Source: Gemmobacter aquarius
Lineage (GTDB): Bacteria > Pseudomonadota > Alphaproteobacteria > Rhodobacterales > Rhodobacteraceae
Assembly (NCBI RefSeq): GCF_003060865.1
Contig: NZ_CP028918.1
Location: forward strand, 876,001-940,000
Length of the DNA: 64,000 bases
Reading direction: 5' to 3'
The position numbers and the translations under genes are program-made. Numbering within the stretch: position 1 is the first letter of the stretch; every line of letters starts with the position of its first letter. The notes below the pieces were generated by a model. That model was not told where the DNA came from. It did no database searches and saw nothing but the letters and a program-made list of their open reading frames with translations. This document shows, piece after piece, positions 16,640 through 24,386 of the stretch.

Positions 16640-17788
16640 TCAAATCCGCGCCTTGAGGCGGTCGAGGCCGTAGACGAGGAGTCCCGCCAGAAGGCCCCAG
16701 AAGGCGGCACCTATGCCGAAGAAAGCGGTGCCCGAGGCGGTGGTGGCCAGCGTGATGGTGGCGGCGAATCGCTGGTCGGGGGTGGCGAAGGCGCCAGTTA
16801 GCGCGCCCATCAGCGGGCCGAGCAGGGCGAGGGCTACGAGGGCGGTCATCAGCGCGGGGGGCAGGGCCGTGAGCAGCGCGATGATGACGGGGCCGGTGAG
16901 GCCCAGTACCACCCAGACGGCGGCGTAGGCGAGGCCGACCTTCCAGCGTTGGCTGCGGTCGGGGTGGACATCATCGCCCATGCAGATCGCGGCTGTGATG
17001 GCGGCCATGTTGACGGTATGGGCGCCGAACAGCGCGGCGAGGGCCGAGATGGCTCCGGTCAGGCCGAGGGCAGAGCGGACGGGGGGAGTGTAGCCTGCGG
17101 CGCGCATGGTGGCGAAACCGGGCAGGTTTTGCGAGGCCATGGTGACGAGGTAGAGCGGCAGGCCGAGCCCGATGAGCGCGGGCCAGTGGAAGGCAGGCGC
17201 GATCACGACCGGCGCGGGGGGGATAGGCGGCAGCGGGGGCAGCGTGGCGGCGCCCGTGGCGAAGGCCAGCGCGAGGCCGAGGGCGAGGGCGGCCAGCACG
17301 GCCATGGCGGGGTTTTTCAGCCGGACCGCGAGGAAGACGGCGATCATCGGGAAGATCAGGGCGGGGGCGCTTTGCGCGGCGCCTGCGCCCTTGAGGCAGA
17401 AGGGCAGAAGGACGCCTGCGAGCATTGCGCCTGCGATGCCGTCGGGGATGCGGGCGACCAGCGCGTTGAGCGGCTTTAACGCTCCGGTCGCGGCGATGAG
17501 GAGGGCGGCGAGGAGGAAGGCGCCGACACCTTCGGACATGGTGAAGCCCGAGGAGGCGGCGATCAGGGCGGCGCCGGGGGTGCTCCACGCCAGAACGACG
17601 GGGACGCGGTGCCATGTGGAGAGGATCGCGGTGCCTGCGGCCTTGGCAAAGCAGACGGCCATGACCCAGCTTGCGGTTGCGGCCGGTGACGCGCCGAGGG
17701 CGGCGGCGGCGGCAAGCACGAGGGCGATGGTCGAGCCGTAGCCGACGAGTGCCGCGACAAGGGCTGCGGACAGAAGCGATGCACGCAT
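16640..17788 (-). CDS. BenE-family benzoate/proton symporter-like membrane protein
   Basis: 382 residues, almost entirely hydrophobic, with about 11-12 membrane segments. Family features include VVLAWSTPGAALIAA near residue 64, a central PxxPP proline patch, a QNLPGFATMRAAGY loop near residue 220 and GAHTVNMAAITAAICMG near residue 258. BenE-type proteins import benzoate in Acinetobacter; the real substrate here is unknown and no aromatic-degradation genes are nearby. The start at 17788 gives the normal length. Downstream of the CcsR RNA array and on the same strand, but separated by over 200 bp. Confidence 0.85.
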   Translation of the reverse strand: MRASLLSAALVAALVGYGSTIALVLAAAAALGASPAATASWVMAVCFAKAAGTAILSTWHRVPVVLAWSTPGAALIAASSGFTMSEGVGAFLLAALLIAATGALKPLNALVARIPDGIAGAMLAGVLLPFCLKGAGAAQSAPALIFPMIAVFLAVRLKNPAMAVLAALALGLALAFATGAATLPPLPPIPPAPVVIAPAFHWPALIGLGLPLYLVTMASQNLPGFATMRAAGYTPPVRSALGLTGAISALAALFGAHTVNMAAITAAICMGDDVHPDRSQRWKVGLAYAAVWVVLGLTGPVIIALLTALPPALMTALVALALLGPLMGALTGAFATPDQRFAATITLATTASGTAFFGIGAAFWGLLAGLLVYGLDRLKARI

Positions 17789-17860
17789 GACGACCCCTTT
17801 GCTTGCAAGCGGGGCGGACTATCGGGGCTGGGCCGCGCAGGCGCAAGCCTTTGGTCCTTC

Positions 17861-17887
17861 TCCTTGGCGCAAATATCCTCAGGGGGG
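17861..17887 (-). repeat. GAGGATATTTG repeat, variant copy 2
   Basis: On the minus strand CCTGAGGATATTTGCGCCAAGGAGAAGG, a diverged copy of the window-wide repeat, just upstream of benE and downstream of the last CcsR copy. Confidence 0.65.
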
Positions 17888-18008
17888 AGTCGCGGGAACC
17901 GCGACGGGGGGCGGAACGCCCCCGCCCGAGCCGGAGCGCGCAGGCGCGCAGGCGAGACAAGGGAATGCGGCGGCACGCCGCGCGATTTGGCAAAGAAAAG
18001 GGAAGGGT

Positions 18009-18075
18009 GCGGCGACGCCAGGGAGGAGGTTGGCAGCGCCGCCTTCACGATCGGCCCCGGGAGGAGGAGGGGCCG
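18009..18075 (-). ncRNA. ccsR4: CcsR-type small RNA, copy 4 (distal)
   Basis: On the minus strand, two stem-loops each present CCTCCTCCC in the loop (plus-strand GGGAGGAGG at 18059-18067 and 18021-18029). Outer stems are CGGCCCC/GGGGCCG and GCGGCGACGCC/GGC..GCGCCGC. The second hairpin is followed by CCCTTCCCTTTTCTTT, which fits the array terminator. Matches the CcsR small RNAs of Rhodobacter sphaeroides in loop sequence, copy number and position after a DUF1127 gene. Confidence 0.85.
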
Positions 18076-18118
18076 CTCGGTCCGTTTGGCCTGCGCTGTG
18101 CGCTGGCCTGAGAGGGTC

Positions 18119-18186
18119 GCGGCGGACGCGGGGAGGAGGTCGCGCCCGCCGCTTTCACGATCAGCCCAGGGAGGAGGAAGGGGCCT
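18119..18186 (-). ncRNA. ccsR3: CcsR-type small RNA, copy 3
   Basis: Two hairpins with CCTCCTCCC loops (plus-strand loops at 18169-18177 and 18131-18139). The stem of the second is GCGGCGGACGCG against CGCG..CCGCCGC. Stem sequences differ from the other copies while the loops are identical, showing that the exposed loop is what is conserved. Confidence 0.85.
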
Positions 18187-18226
18187 TTCGGTTCGGTTTG
18201 GCCCTGTGTGCGGGCCGTAAAGGGTC

Positions 18227-18294
18227 GCGGCGGTTGCAGGGAGGAGGTTGCAGCCGCCGCTTTCACGATCGGCCCCAGGGAGGAGGAGGGGGCC
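18227..18294 (-). ncRNA. ccsR2: CcsR-type small RNA, copy 2
   Basis: Two hairpins with CCTCCTCCC loops (plus-strand 18278-18286 and 18239-18247). Stems are GGCCCC/GGGGCC and GCGGCGG/CCGCCGC. Spacing to copies 1 and 3 is about 50 and 40 bp. Confidence 0.85.
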
Positions 18295-18341
18295 TTTCGG
18301 TTCGTCTCCGCCGGGGCATCAGCCTTGGGGCGGTATAAAGT

Positions 18342-18407
18342 GCGGCGACGTCAGGGAGGAGGAGGACGCCGCCGCTTTTGCTATGGACCCCGGGAGGAGG
18401 TGGGGTC
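18342..18407 (-). ncRNA. ccsR1: CcsR-type small RNA, copy 1 (proximal)
   Basis: Two hairpins with CCTCCTCCC loops (plus-strand 18392-18400 and 18354-18362), stems GACCCC/GGGGTC and GCGGCG..CGCCGC. It begins only 12 bp after the stop of the DUF1127 gene, so it is almost surely processed from the same transcript. In R. sphaeroides these RNAs are stress-induced and act on C1 and pyruvate metabolism genes (literature knowledge). The anti-Shine-Dalgarno-like loop could pair with GGGAGGAGG-type sites. Confidence 0.87.
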
Positions 18408-18419
18408 GAGCAAAGGCCC

Positions 18420-18638
18420 TTACTTGCCGTAGGCCGCTTCGCGGGCCACGGTTTCGATGTCATAGCGCGACAGGCCCAGATCGGCGAGTTCGCGGTTGGT
18501 CAGGACGTTCAGCTCGCGCACGGTCTGGTTATAGACGGCGCGGCGGGCGATCATCGTTTTGACCTGGGCCAGAAGGCCGGAAAAACGGTCTGCCAGCGTC
18601 ACGTTGGCGGCACGGGAGGTAAGGTTTACATAAGCCAT
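18420..18638 (-). CDS. ccaF1: DUF1127 small protein, CcaF1-like
   Basis: 72 residues (MAYVNLTSRAANVT...), with the DUF1127 core RELNVLTNRELADLGLSRYDIETVAREAAYGK at residues 41-72. In R. sphaeroides the protein encoded just ahead of CcsR1-4 (CcaF1) binds RNA and affects CcsR processing. The arrangement here is the same: the gene, 12 bp, then four tandem RNAs. An in-frame ATG 30 bp upstream exists; the shorter start matches the family better. A plausible heat-shock-type promoter lies about 65 bp upstream. Confidence 0.92.
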   Translation of the reverse strand: MAYVNLTSRAANVTLADRFSGLLAQVKTMIARRAVYNQTVRELNVLTNRELADLGLSRYDIETVAREAAYGK

Positions 18639-18700
18639 TTCATCAGCCTCAGTTTGCGGTTCCATTGAACGACGTTCTTGGTTGCGTCGCTGTTCGGGGT

Positions 18701-18729
18701 AACATGGGGCAAATGCTGCAGTTGCACAA
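18701..18729 (-). promoter_or_regulatory. Candidate RpoH-type promoter for ccaF1-ccsR
   Basis: On the minus strand TTGTGCAAC (18729-18721) and CCCCATGTT (18709-18701) stand in a -35/-10 arrangement like sigma-32 promoters. The R. sphaeroides locus is driven by RpoHI/RpoHII. The match is by eye only. Confidence 0.45.
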
Positions 18730-18907
18730 TGGAGCACGGCCGCAATGCTGCCATGCAGCAAGTGCATGGCTGGGGCGCATAAAAATGTCATGATTAACAA
18801 GGGTATCGCTGAAAATATATGCGTTTGGCGAAGGCTGACTTGCACTTTCCGCCCAAGATGCGGACTTAGGCACGGTAACGTTCACACATCCGACCCCGAG
18901 GTGGCCC

Positions 18908-19981
18908 ATGACCCTGACCCGTGACGACATCCTGCGCCAGCTTTCGGGCGTTGCCTTGCCCGGTGGTGGCGATCTTGTGTCGCGCGATCTGATTCGTGCC
19001 GTGGGAATCGACGGCGGCACGGTGCGGTTCGTCATCGAGGCTGCGACGCCCGAGGAGGCGCGCGTGCTGGCACCCTATCAGGCCGAGGCCGAGGCGGCGG
19101 TCAAGCGTCTGGCCGGGGTCGATGCGGTGCAGGTGGTGCTGACGGCGCATGGTCCGGCGGCAAAGCCCGCCGCGCCCAGTTTGAAGATCGGCCAGCATCC
19201 CACGCCGCAGGCGGGCGGGCCGCAAAAGGTTTCGGGTGTGGACCGGATCATCGTGGTGGCCAGCGGCAAGGGCGGGGTGGGCAAATCGACGGTGTCGTCG
19301 AACCTTGCGGTGGCTTTGGCGCGGCAGGGGCGGAAGGTGGGGCTGCTGGATGCCGATATATATGGTCCTAGCCAGCCGCGCATGATGGGGGTGAACCGCC
19401 GCCCTGCCAGCCCTGATGGCAAGATCATCGAGCCTATCGTCGCGCATGGGGTCACCATGATGTCGATCGGGCTGATGCTGAAAGAGGACGAGGCGGTGAT
19501 CTGGCGCGGGCCGATGATCATGGGGGCGTTGCAGCAGTTGTTGACGCAGGTGGCCTGGGGCAAGCTTGACGTGCTGATCGTCGATTTGCCGCCGGGGACG
19601 GGGGATATCCAGTTGACGCTGTGCCAGCGGACGCAGTTGACGGGGGCGATCGTGGTTTCTACGCCGCAGGATGTGGCGCTGCTCGATGCGCGGAAGGCTT
19701 TGGATATGTTCCAGAAGCTGAAGACGCCGGTGCTGGGGCTGGTCGAGAACATGTCGACCTATATCTGCCCCAACTGCGGGCACGAGGCGCATATCTTCGG
19801 CCATGGCGGGGTGGCCGAGGAGGCGCGCAAGCTGGACCTGCCGTTCCTTGGGGAATTGCCGCTGTCTCTGGACGTGCGGGTCGCCGGTGATGCCGGAACG
19901 CCCATCGCGGCGGGCGAAGGGCCGATGGCTGACGCCTATGCGCGGTTGGCGCACCGGCTGGTTGCGGGCGGGATGGCCTGA
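18908..19981 (+). CDS. apbC: Mrp/NBP35-type ATP-binding iron-sulfur carrier (ApbC)
   Basis: 357 residues. An N-terminal MIP18/DUF59 domain (residues 1-80) is followed by a P-loop ATPase with a deviant Walker [12 protein letters not shown] near residue 118, [12 protein letters not shown] and VDLPPGTGD, and the cluster-binding YICPNCG. The protein binds and transfers 4Fe-4S clusters to target enzymes in the cytosol. GAGGTGGCCC upstream gives a usable ribosome site for ATG 18908. The gene stands alone between the divergent ccaF1-ccsR unit and two downstream hairpins. Confidence 0.94.
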   Translation: MTLTRDDILRQLSGVALPGGGDLVSRDLIRAVGIDGGTVRFVIEAATPEEARVLAPYQAEAEAAVKRLAGVDAVQVVLTAHGPAAKPAAPSLKIGQHPTPQAGGPQKVSGVDRIIVVASGKGGVGKSTVSSNLAVALARQGRKVGLLDADIYGPSQPRMMGVNRRPASPDGKIIEPIVAHGVTMMSIGLMLKEDEAVIWRGPMIMGALQQLLTQVAWGKLDVLIVDLPPGTGDIQLTLCQRTQLTGAIVVSTPQDVALLDARKALDMFQKLKTPVLGLVENMSTYICPNCGHEAHIFGHGGVAEEARKLDLPFLGELPLSLDVRVAGDAGTPIAAGEGPMADAYARLAHRLVAGGMA

Positions 19982-19996
19982 CCGGGTGGCCCGTAG

Positions 19997-20092
19997 GGTG
20001 GGTGCTTTGCACCCACCTTCGGGGCGGCGATCACGGCGAATCACTTTGACGGGAAAAGGTGGGAAATCCGGGGCGCTGCCCCGGATTTTTGC
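19997..20092 (+). terminator. Two successive hairpins after apbC
   Basis: 19997-20017 is GGTGGGTGC/GCACCCACC with a TTT loop. 20066-20092 is AAATCCGGGGC/GCCCCGGATTT followed by TTTTT, a textbook intrinsic terminator. Together they isolate apbC from the mraZ region. Confidence 0.8.
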
Positions 20093-20141
20093 GTTCCCGG
20101 GTCTGGAGTGGCTACCTTTGGCAGGTTTTCCCGGCCTCCAA

Positions 20142-20176
20142 AGGGATGGGTAAAAGAATATTGGGATAATATGGGA
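20142..20176 (+). promoter_or_regulatory. MraZ-box-like repeats, upstream cluster
   Basis: TGGGA at 20162 and TGGGA at 20172 are spaced exactly 10 bp (TGGGA-N5-TGGGA), with AGGGA in the same phase at 20142. MraZ is known to bind TGGGN repeats separated by 5 bp upstream of its own gene. Confidence 0.45.
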
Positions 20177-20322
20177 TCGAAAGGTCACCTGTCGCAATCA
20201 CAAGATATTGTGTGCATGGCGGGCTGCGCTTCCATATCTGTGCGGCCACATGGGTCTTGGTTGGTCGGGCGTTGTTTGAGAGGGTGCCTCTCTATTGGTT
20301 TGCGGAGGGTTGACCCAAAAAT

Positions 20323-20357
20323 TTCCGTTGCTTCCCACGATTTCCCATGGCATCCCT
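20323..20357 (-). promoter_or_regulatory. MraZ-box-like repeats, four in 10-bp phase, reverse orientation
   Basis: On the minus strand AGGGA-N5-TGGGA-N5-TGGGA-N5-CGGAA (plus-strand positions 20353, 20343, 20333, 20323). This matches the TGGGN-N5 pattern of MraZ operators but is inverted relative to the upstream cluster and lies about 300 bp before mraZ. Probable autoregulatory site of the dcw operon. Confidence 0.5.
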
Positions 20358-20650
20358 TGGTCATTCGATGACGGCGTGACAAACAAAGCTGGGGCGGCTT
20401 CAAGACCCCGAACAGGCGATAGTCAGGCTCATACAGGCACCCGCTTTCATCGAACCAAAAGAGATCCGGCGCGCGAGCGAGCAGACATCTCCCCCAGGTG
20501 GCACGCGTAGCTGGACGCCCAGCGATGGGACAGGCGGCGGATCGAGCAGTGGCAGCAGCTCGGTCCGCCGTTCCCGTTTCTTGCCCCCGTATCGGGGTCA
20601 GGACGGGGCGAGAATCTTCACCGCTGCCATGTAGAGGGAACGGACGAGCG
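20358..20650. other. Leader region before mraZ, no gene recognised
   Basis: Nearly 300 bp without a supported gene. I checked for the RNase P RNA core (GAGGAAAGTCC) and tmRNA-like ends and saw neither. It is likely promoter and 5' leader of the dcw transcript; GAGG at 20633-20636 is a weak ribosome site for the ATG at 20651. Confidence 0.5.
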
Positions 20651-21166
20651 ATGTCCGAGGCGTTCAGAGGCGAGTTCACCCAAAGGGTGGATGGCAAGGC
20701 GCGGGTCTCGATCCCGGCAGCCTTTCGCCGTGTCCTCGAGGCTGGCGATCCCGAAGGCCCCCGCAAGCGCATTGTCATGGTTTACGGCGACACGCGGCGC
20801 AAATACACAGAATGTTACACAATGGCGGGCGCGGCTGCGCTGGAGGCGAAGATCAAACTTCTGCCGCTGGGGTCGGACCGCCGCCGCATCCTCGAGCGCA
20901 ACATGATCACGCTGTCGGTCACGGTCGAGATCGATGACGACGGGCGGATCGTGCTGCCGCCCAAGGTGCGCGAGAAGGTCGGGATCACGCCTGACGATGT
21001 GACCAAGGGTGCCGAGGCGGTGTTTGCCGGTGCGCTGGATACGTTCCAGATCTGGAAGTCGGACGTTTACGATGCCGAGATCCTGCGGGCTGCCGAGGAA
21101 GATATGGCAAGCCTGCCCGAAGGCGTGGATATCCTGTCGCTGCTGAGCGACGACGCAGGGGTCTGA
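20651..21166 (+). CDS. mraZ: Division/cell wall cluster transcriptional repressor MraZ
   Basis: 171 residues from ATG 20651 (MSEAFRGEFTQRVDGKARVSIPAAFR). It contains two AbrB/SpoVT-like half-domains, the first with VDGKARVSIP and the second with IDDDGRIVLPPKVREKVGI near residue 98. MraZ binds TGGGN repeats ahead of the cluster and represses it. It is the first gene of the dcw operon; rsmH starts 3 bp after its stop. An ORF extending upstream to 20498 has no homology and is not used. Confidence 0.96.
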   Translation: MSEAFRGEFTQRVDGKARVSIPAAFRRVLEAGDPEGPRKRIVMVYGDTRRKYTECYTMAGAAALEAKIKLLPLGSDRRRILERNMITLSVTVEIDDDGRIVLPPKVREKVGITPDDVTKGAEAVFAGALDTFQIWKSDVYDAEILRAAEEDMASLPEGVDILSLLSDDAGV

Positions 21167-21169
21167 GCC

Positions 21170-22171
21170 TTGGCCCCCAGCGATCAGAGTACCGGTCGCG
21201 CCCCCCATGTTCCGGTGCTGTTGCGGCCTTTGCTGGCCGCTGTTGCGCCCGTGGCGGGCATCTGGCTGGACGGCACCTTTGGCGCGGGCGGTTATGCGCG
21301 GGGCTTGCTGGAGGCCGGGGCCGAACGGGTGATCGGGGTGGACCGTGACCCGTTGGCGTTGCAGATGGCGGCTGCTTGGGCGGGGGAATATGGCGACCGG
21401 CTGGCGCTGGTCGCGGGCGAGTTTTCCGCGTTGGACGTGCATGCGGGCGTGCCCTTGGACGGGGTGGTGCTGGACCTTGGCGTGTCGTCGATGCAGCTTG
21501 ACCAAGCGGAGCGGGGGTTTTCGTTCCAGAAGGACGGGCCGCTCGACATGCGGATGAGCCAGTCGGGCGAGAGTGCCGCCGATCTGGTCAATGGCGCCTC
21601 GGAAGAGGTGATCGCCGATATCCTGTATCATTACGGCGAGGAGCGGGCGTCGCGGCGCATCGCGCGGGCGATTGTCGCGCAGCGCGAGGTGGAGCCGATC
21701 ACCACCACGCTGCGCTTGGCCGAGATCGTGTCGAAATGCCTGCCGCGGCCGAAACCGGGGCAAAGCCATCCGGCAACGCGGAGTTTTCAGGCGATACGGA
21801 TCGCGGTGAATACGGAATTCGACCAGTTGGCCGAGGGGTTGGCTGCGGCCGAGCGGGCGTTGAAACCCGGCGGGATGCTGGCGGTGGTGACGTTCCATTC
21901 GCTGGAGGACCGGATCGTGAAGCGGTACTTGCAGCTTGCCAGCGGGGCCGAGGCCAACACCAACCGCTACGTGCCCGCGCGGGCCGAGGTGACGGCGCGG
22001 TTCGAGTTGGTGACGAAAAAGGCCGTGGGGCCGGATGCGGAGGAGCTTGAGGCGAATCCGAGATCGCGCAGTGCCAAGTTGCGGGTGGCGCGGCGGACGT
22101 CTGTGCCTGCCGCACGGATCGACGGGGCGGCACTTGGCTTGCCGGAATTCAAGAAGAAAGGACGCCGCTGA
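21170..22171 (+). CDS. rsmH: 16S rRNA (cytosine(1402)-N4)-methyltransferase
   Basis: 333 residues beginning at a TTG (21170), 3 bp after mraZ; no ATG fits the conserved N-terminus [11 protein letters not shown]-binding motif [12 protein letters not shown] near residue 34, [16 protein letters not shown] near residue 105, and a C-terminal [12 protein letters not shown] near residue 243. It methylates C1402 of 16S rRNA in the ribosomal P site. The stop overlaps the ftsL start by one base (TGATG), implying coupling. Confidence 0.96.
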   Translation: MAPSDQSTGRAPHVPVLLRPLLAAVAPVAGIWLDGTFGAGGYARGLLEAGAERVIGVDRDPLALQMAAAWAGEYGDRLALVAGEFSALDVHAGVPLDGVVLDLGVSSMQLDQAERGFSFQKDGPLDMRMSQSGESAADLVNGASEEVIADILYHYGEERASRRIARAIVAQREVEPITTTLRLAEIVSKCLPRPKPGQSHPATRSFQAIRIAVNTEFDQLAEGLAAAERALKPGGMLAVVTFHSLEDRIVKRYLQLASGAEANTNRYVPARAEVTARFELVTKKAVGPDAEELEANPRSRSAKLRVARRTSVPAARIDGAALGLPEFKKKGRR

Positions 22172-22590
22172 TGCGCCCTGTGCTTTACGTGCTGAGCTTT
22201 GTCGCCGTGATGGGTCTGGCATTCTGGGCATACCGCGAGAATTACGCCACGCAGCACCAGTTGAAGGACATGGCGCGGCTGCAGGACGAGATCGCGTCCT
22301 TGCGCGAGGCGCTGGTGTTGCAGCGGGCGGAATGGGCCTATCTGAACCGGCCCGAGCGGCTGCGTGACCTTGCCACGGCGAATTTTGACCGGCTGGGGCT
22401 GTTGCCGCTGGAGCCCACGCAATTCGGGGCGGCGGCGGAAGTGACCTATCCGATGACCGCTCCGCTTCCCGAGGTCGGGGCGGACGGACTGCCCGTGATA
22501 ACCGATCCGGTCGAGGTGTCGGGGCAGGTGTCGGTTAATCCTGACGGCGAGGGCATCGCCACGAAACCGGAGGATAAGGAGTTTCCGTGA
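22171..22590 (+). CDS. ftsL: Cell division protein FtsL
   Basis: 139 residues. One membrane helix at residues 3-20 (VLYVLSFVAVMGLAFWAY), then a coiled-coil stretch (QLKDMARLQDEIASLREALVLQRAEW) with LNRPERLRDLA, typical of FtsL. The low-complexity C-terminal half is longer than in E. coli, as usual in Rhodobacterales. It links FtsB/FtsQ to FtsI-FtsW at the septum. It overlaps ftsI by 4 bp (22587-22590). Confidence 0.93.
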   Translation: MRPVLYVLSFVAVMGLAFWAYRENYATQHQLKDMARLQDEIASLREALVLQRAEWAYLNRPERLRDLATANFDRLGLLPLEPTQFGAAAEVTYPMTAPLPEVGADGLPVITDPVEVSGQVSVNPDGEGIATKPEDKEFP

Positions 22591-24374
22591 TCCGCACGCC
22601 GCTTCGCCCGCTTGCCCGAATCCTGTCGGCCCGCCAGAAGGGCGAGAACCCCGACAGCATCGAACGAGAAAACCTGCGCCTGCGGCACGAGGCGATCCGC
22701 GACAAGAGCCGGATGCGGGCCGAGGGGCGGTTGCTGATTCTCGGGCTCGGGTTTCTGGCGGCCTTTTCGACCATCGGGGCGCGGATGGGGCTTTTGGCCG
22801 CGACCGAGCCGATGGAGCCGAGGGCAGCGGCGTTAGGCACCGCGATCACCGCCCAGCGGGCCGATATCACCGATCGCAACGGCCGGATACTGGCGACCAA
22901 CATGCAGACCTATGCGCTTTACGCGCAGCCCAAGGACATGGTCGATCCGGCCCGCGTGTCCAAGGAATTGGCGGCGATCTTTCCCGAGATCGAGCCTGTC
23001 GCACTGGAGCGGCGGTTGACGGACGGACGGTCTTTCCTGTGGATCAGGAAGGTGATGAGCCCCGAGCAGATGCAGAAGGTGCATGAAATCGGCGATCCGG
23101 GGCTGTTGTTTGGGCCGCGCGAGATGCGCTTGTATCCCAACGGGACGTTGGCCGCGCATGTGCTGGGCGGCGCGAGTTTCGGGGCCGAGGGCGTGCAATC
23201 GGCCGAAGTGATCGGCACGGCGGGGATCGAGAAGGCGCTGGATGTGCGCTTGCGCGACCCCGCGCAGGCGGGCACGCCGTTGCAGCTTTCGATCGATCTG
23301 ACCTTGCAGGCGGCGATCGAGGAAATCCTCGGGACCGGGATGAACATGCTGAACGCCAAGGGCGCGGCGGCGATCCTGATGGATGTGCATACGGGCGAGA
23401 TCCTGTCGCTGGCGAGTTTGCCTGCGTTCGATCCGAACGACCGGCCCAATCCGCTGGTAAAGGGGGATGCGGGGGATAGCCCGCTGTTCAACCGTGCGGT
23501 GCAGGGGGTTTACGAGCTTGGCTCGACCTTCAAGATTTTTACCGTGGCCAATGCGATGAACCTGGGGCTTGTGACGCCCGAGACGCTGATCGATGCCAAT
23601 GCGCCGATGCGGGTGGGGCGGTTCCTGATCAAGGAGTTCCGCAATCACAATTACGGACCGCAGCTGTCGGTCGAGCAGGTGATCGTGAAATCGTCGAACG
23701 TGGGGACGGCCAATCTGGCGATGATCGTCGGGGCCGAGCGGCAGGCGGCGTTCATGAAGGCCCTGGGGCTGTTCGATCCGACGCCGGTGGAACTGGTCGA
23801 GGCGCCGGGGGCCAGGCCCATCGTGCCGAAGAAATGGCCCGAGATCACGGTGATGACGACAAGCTACGGGCATGGCATCGCGGCGAGCCCGATGCATCTG
23901 GCGGCGGCCTATGCGACGATTGCCAATGGCGGGGTGAAGGTGACGCCGACGCTGCTGCATGGCGGCGTGCCGCAGAACGGGCCGCGCATCATGAGCGAGC
24001 AGGTCGCGCATGATGCGATCCGGATGTTGCGCGGTGTGGTTTCCGAAGGCACCGCCACGCTGGCCGATGTGCCGGGCTATCAGGTGGCGGGCAAGACGGG
24101 GACGGCGGAAAAGCCGAACAAGGCGGGCGGTTACGACACGGACAAGGTGGTGAACACCTTTGCCAGCATGTTCCCGGCGGACAACCCGAAATACGTGCTG
24201 GTGGTGACGCTGGACGAGCCTGTCGAGACGACGGGGCCGACGCCGCGCCGCACCGCGGGCTGGACGGCGGTTCCTGTCGCAGCCGAGGTGATCCGGCGGG
24301 TCGCGCCCTTGCTCGGGATGCGCCCCGTGGTTGAACCTGCCCCCGTGGATGAGCTAACAGCCGTCTCGAACTGA
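22587..24374 (+). CDS. ftsI: Peptidoglycan D,D-transpeptidase FtsI (PBP3)
   Basis: 595 residues. A short cytoplasmic tail, one membrane helix near residues 50-70, a dimerisation domain (ITDRNGRILATN) and a transpeptidase domain with the active-site serine in GSTFK (near residue 313), SSN (near 369) and KTGTAEKP (near 503). It crosslinks septal peptidoglycan with FtsW in the periplasm. Length and motifs are normal. murE follows after 12 bp. Confidence 0.97.
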   Translation: MIRTPLRPLARILSARQKGENPDSIERENLRLRHEAIRDKSRMRAEGRLLILGLGFLAAFSTIGARMGLLAATEPMEPRAAALGTAITAQRADITDRNGRILATNMQTYALYAQPKDMVDPARVSKELAAIFPEIEPVALERRLTDGRSFLWIRKVMSPEQMQKVHEIGDPGLLFGPREMRLYPNGTLAAHVLGGASFGAEGVQSAEVIGTAGIEKALDVRLRDPAQAGTPLQLSIDLTLQAAIEEILGTGMNMLNAKGAAAILMDVHTGEILSLASLPAFDPNDRPNPLVKGDAGDSPLFNRAVQGVYELGSTFKIFTVANAMNLGLVTPETLIDANAPMRVGRFLIKEFRNHNYGPQLSVEQVIVKSSNVGTANLAMIVGAERQAAFMKALGLFDPTPVELVEAPGARPIVPKKWPEITVMTTSYGHGIAASPMHLAAAYATIANGGVKVTPTLLHGGVPQNGPRIMSEQVAHDAIRMLRGVVSEGTATLADVPGYQVAGKTGTAEKPNKAGGYDTDKVVNTFASMFPADNPKYVLVVTLDEPVETTGPTPRRTAGWTAVPVAAEVIRRVAPLLGMRPVVEPAPVDELTAVSN

Positions 24375-24386
24375 GGGAGACGGGCA

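Noticed and set aside
18009..18407. CRISPR array or simple tandem repeat
   Set aside because: The repeated GGGAGGAGG lies in hairpin loops with varied stems, matching the CcsR small RNA design, not repeat-spacer structure.
20358..20650. RNase P RNA or tmRNA upstream of mraZ
   Set aside because: The conserved GAGGAAAGTCC core and tmRNA-like tRNA ends are absent.
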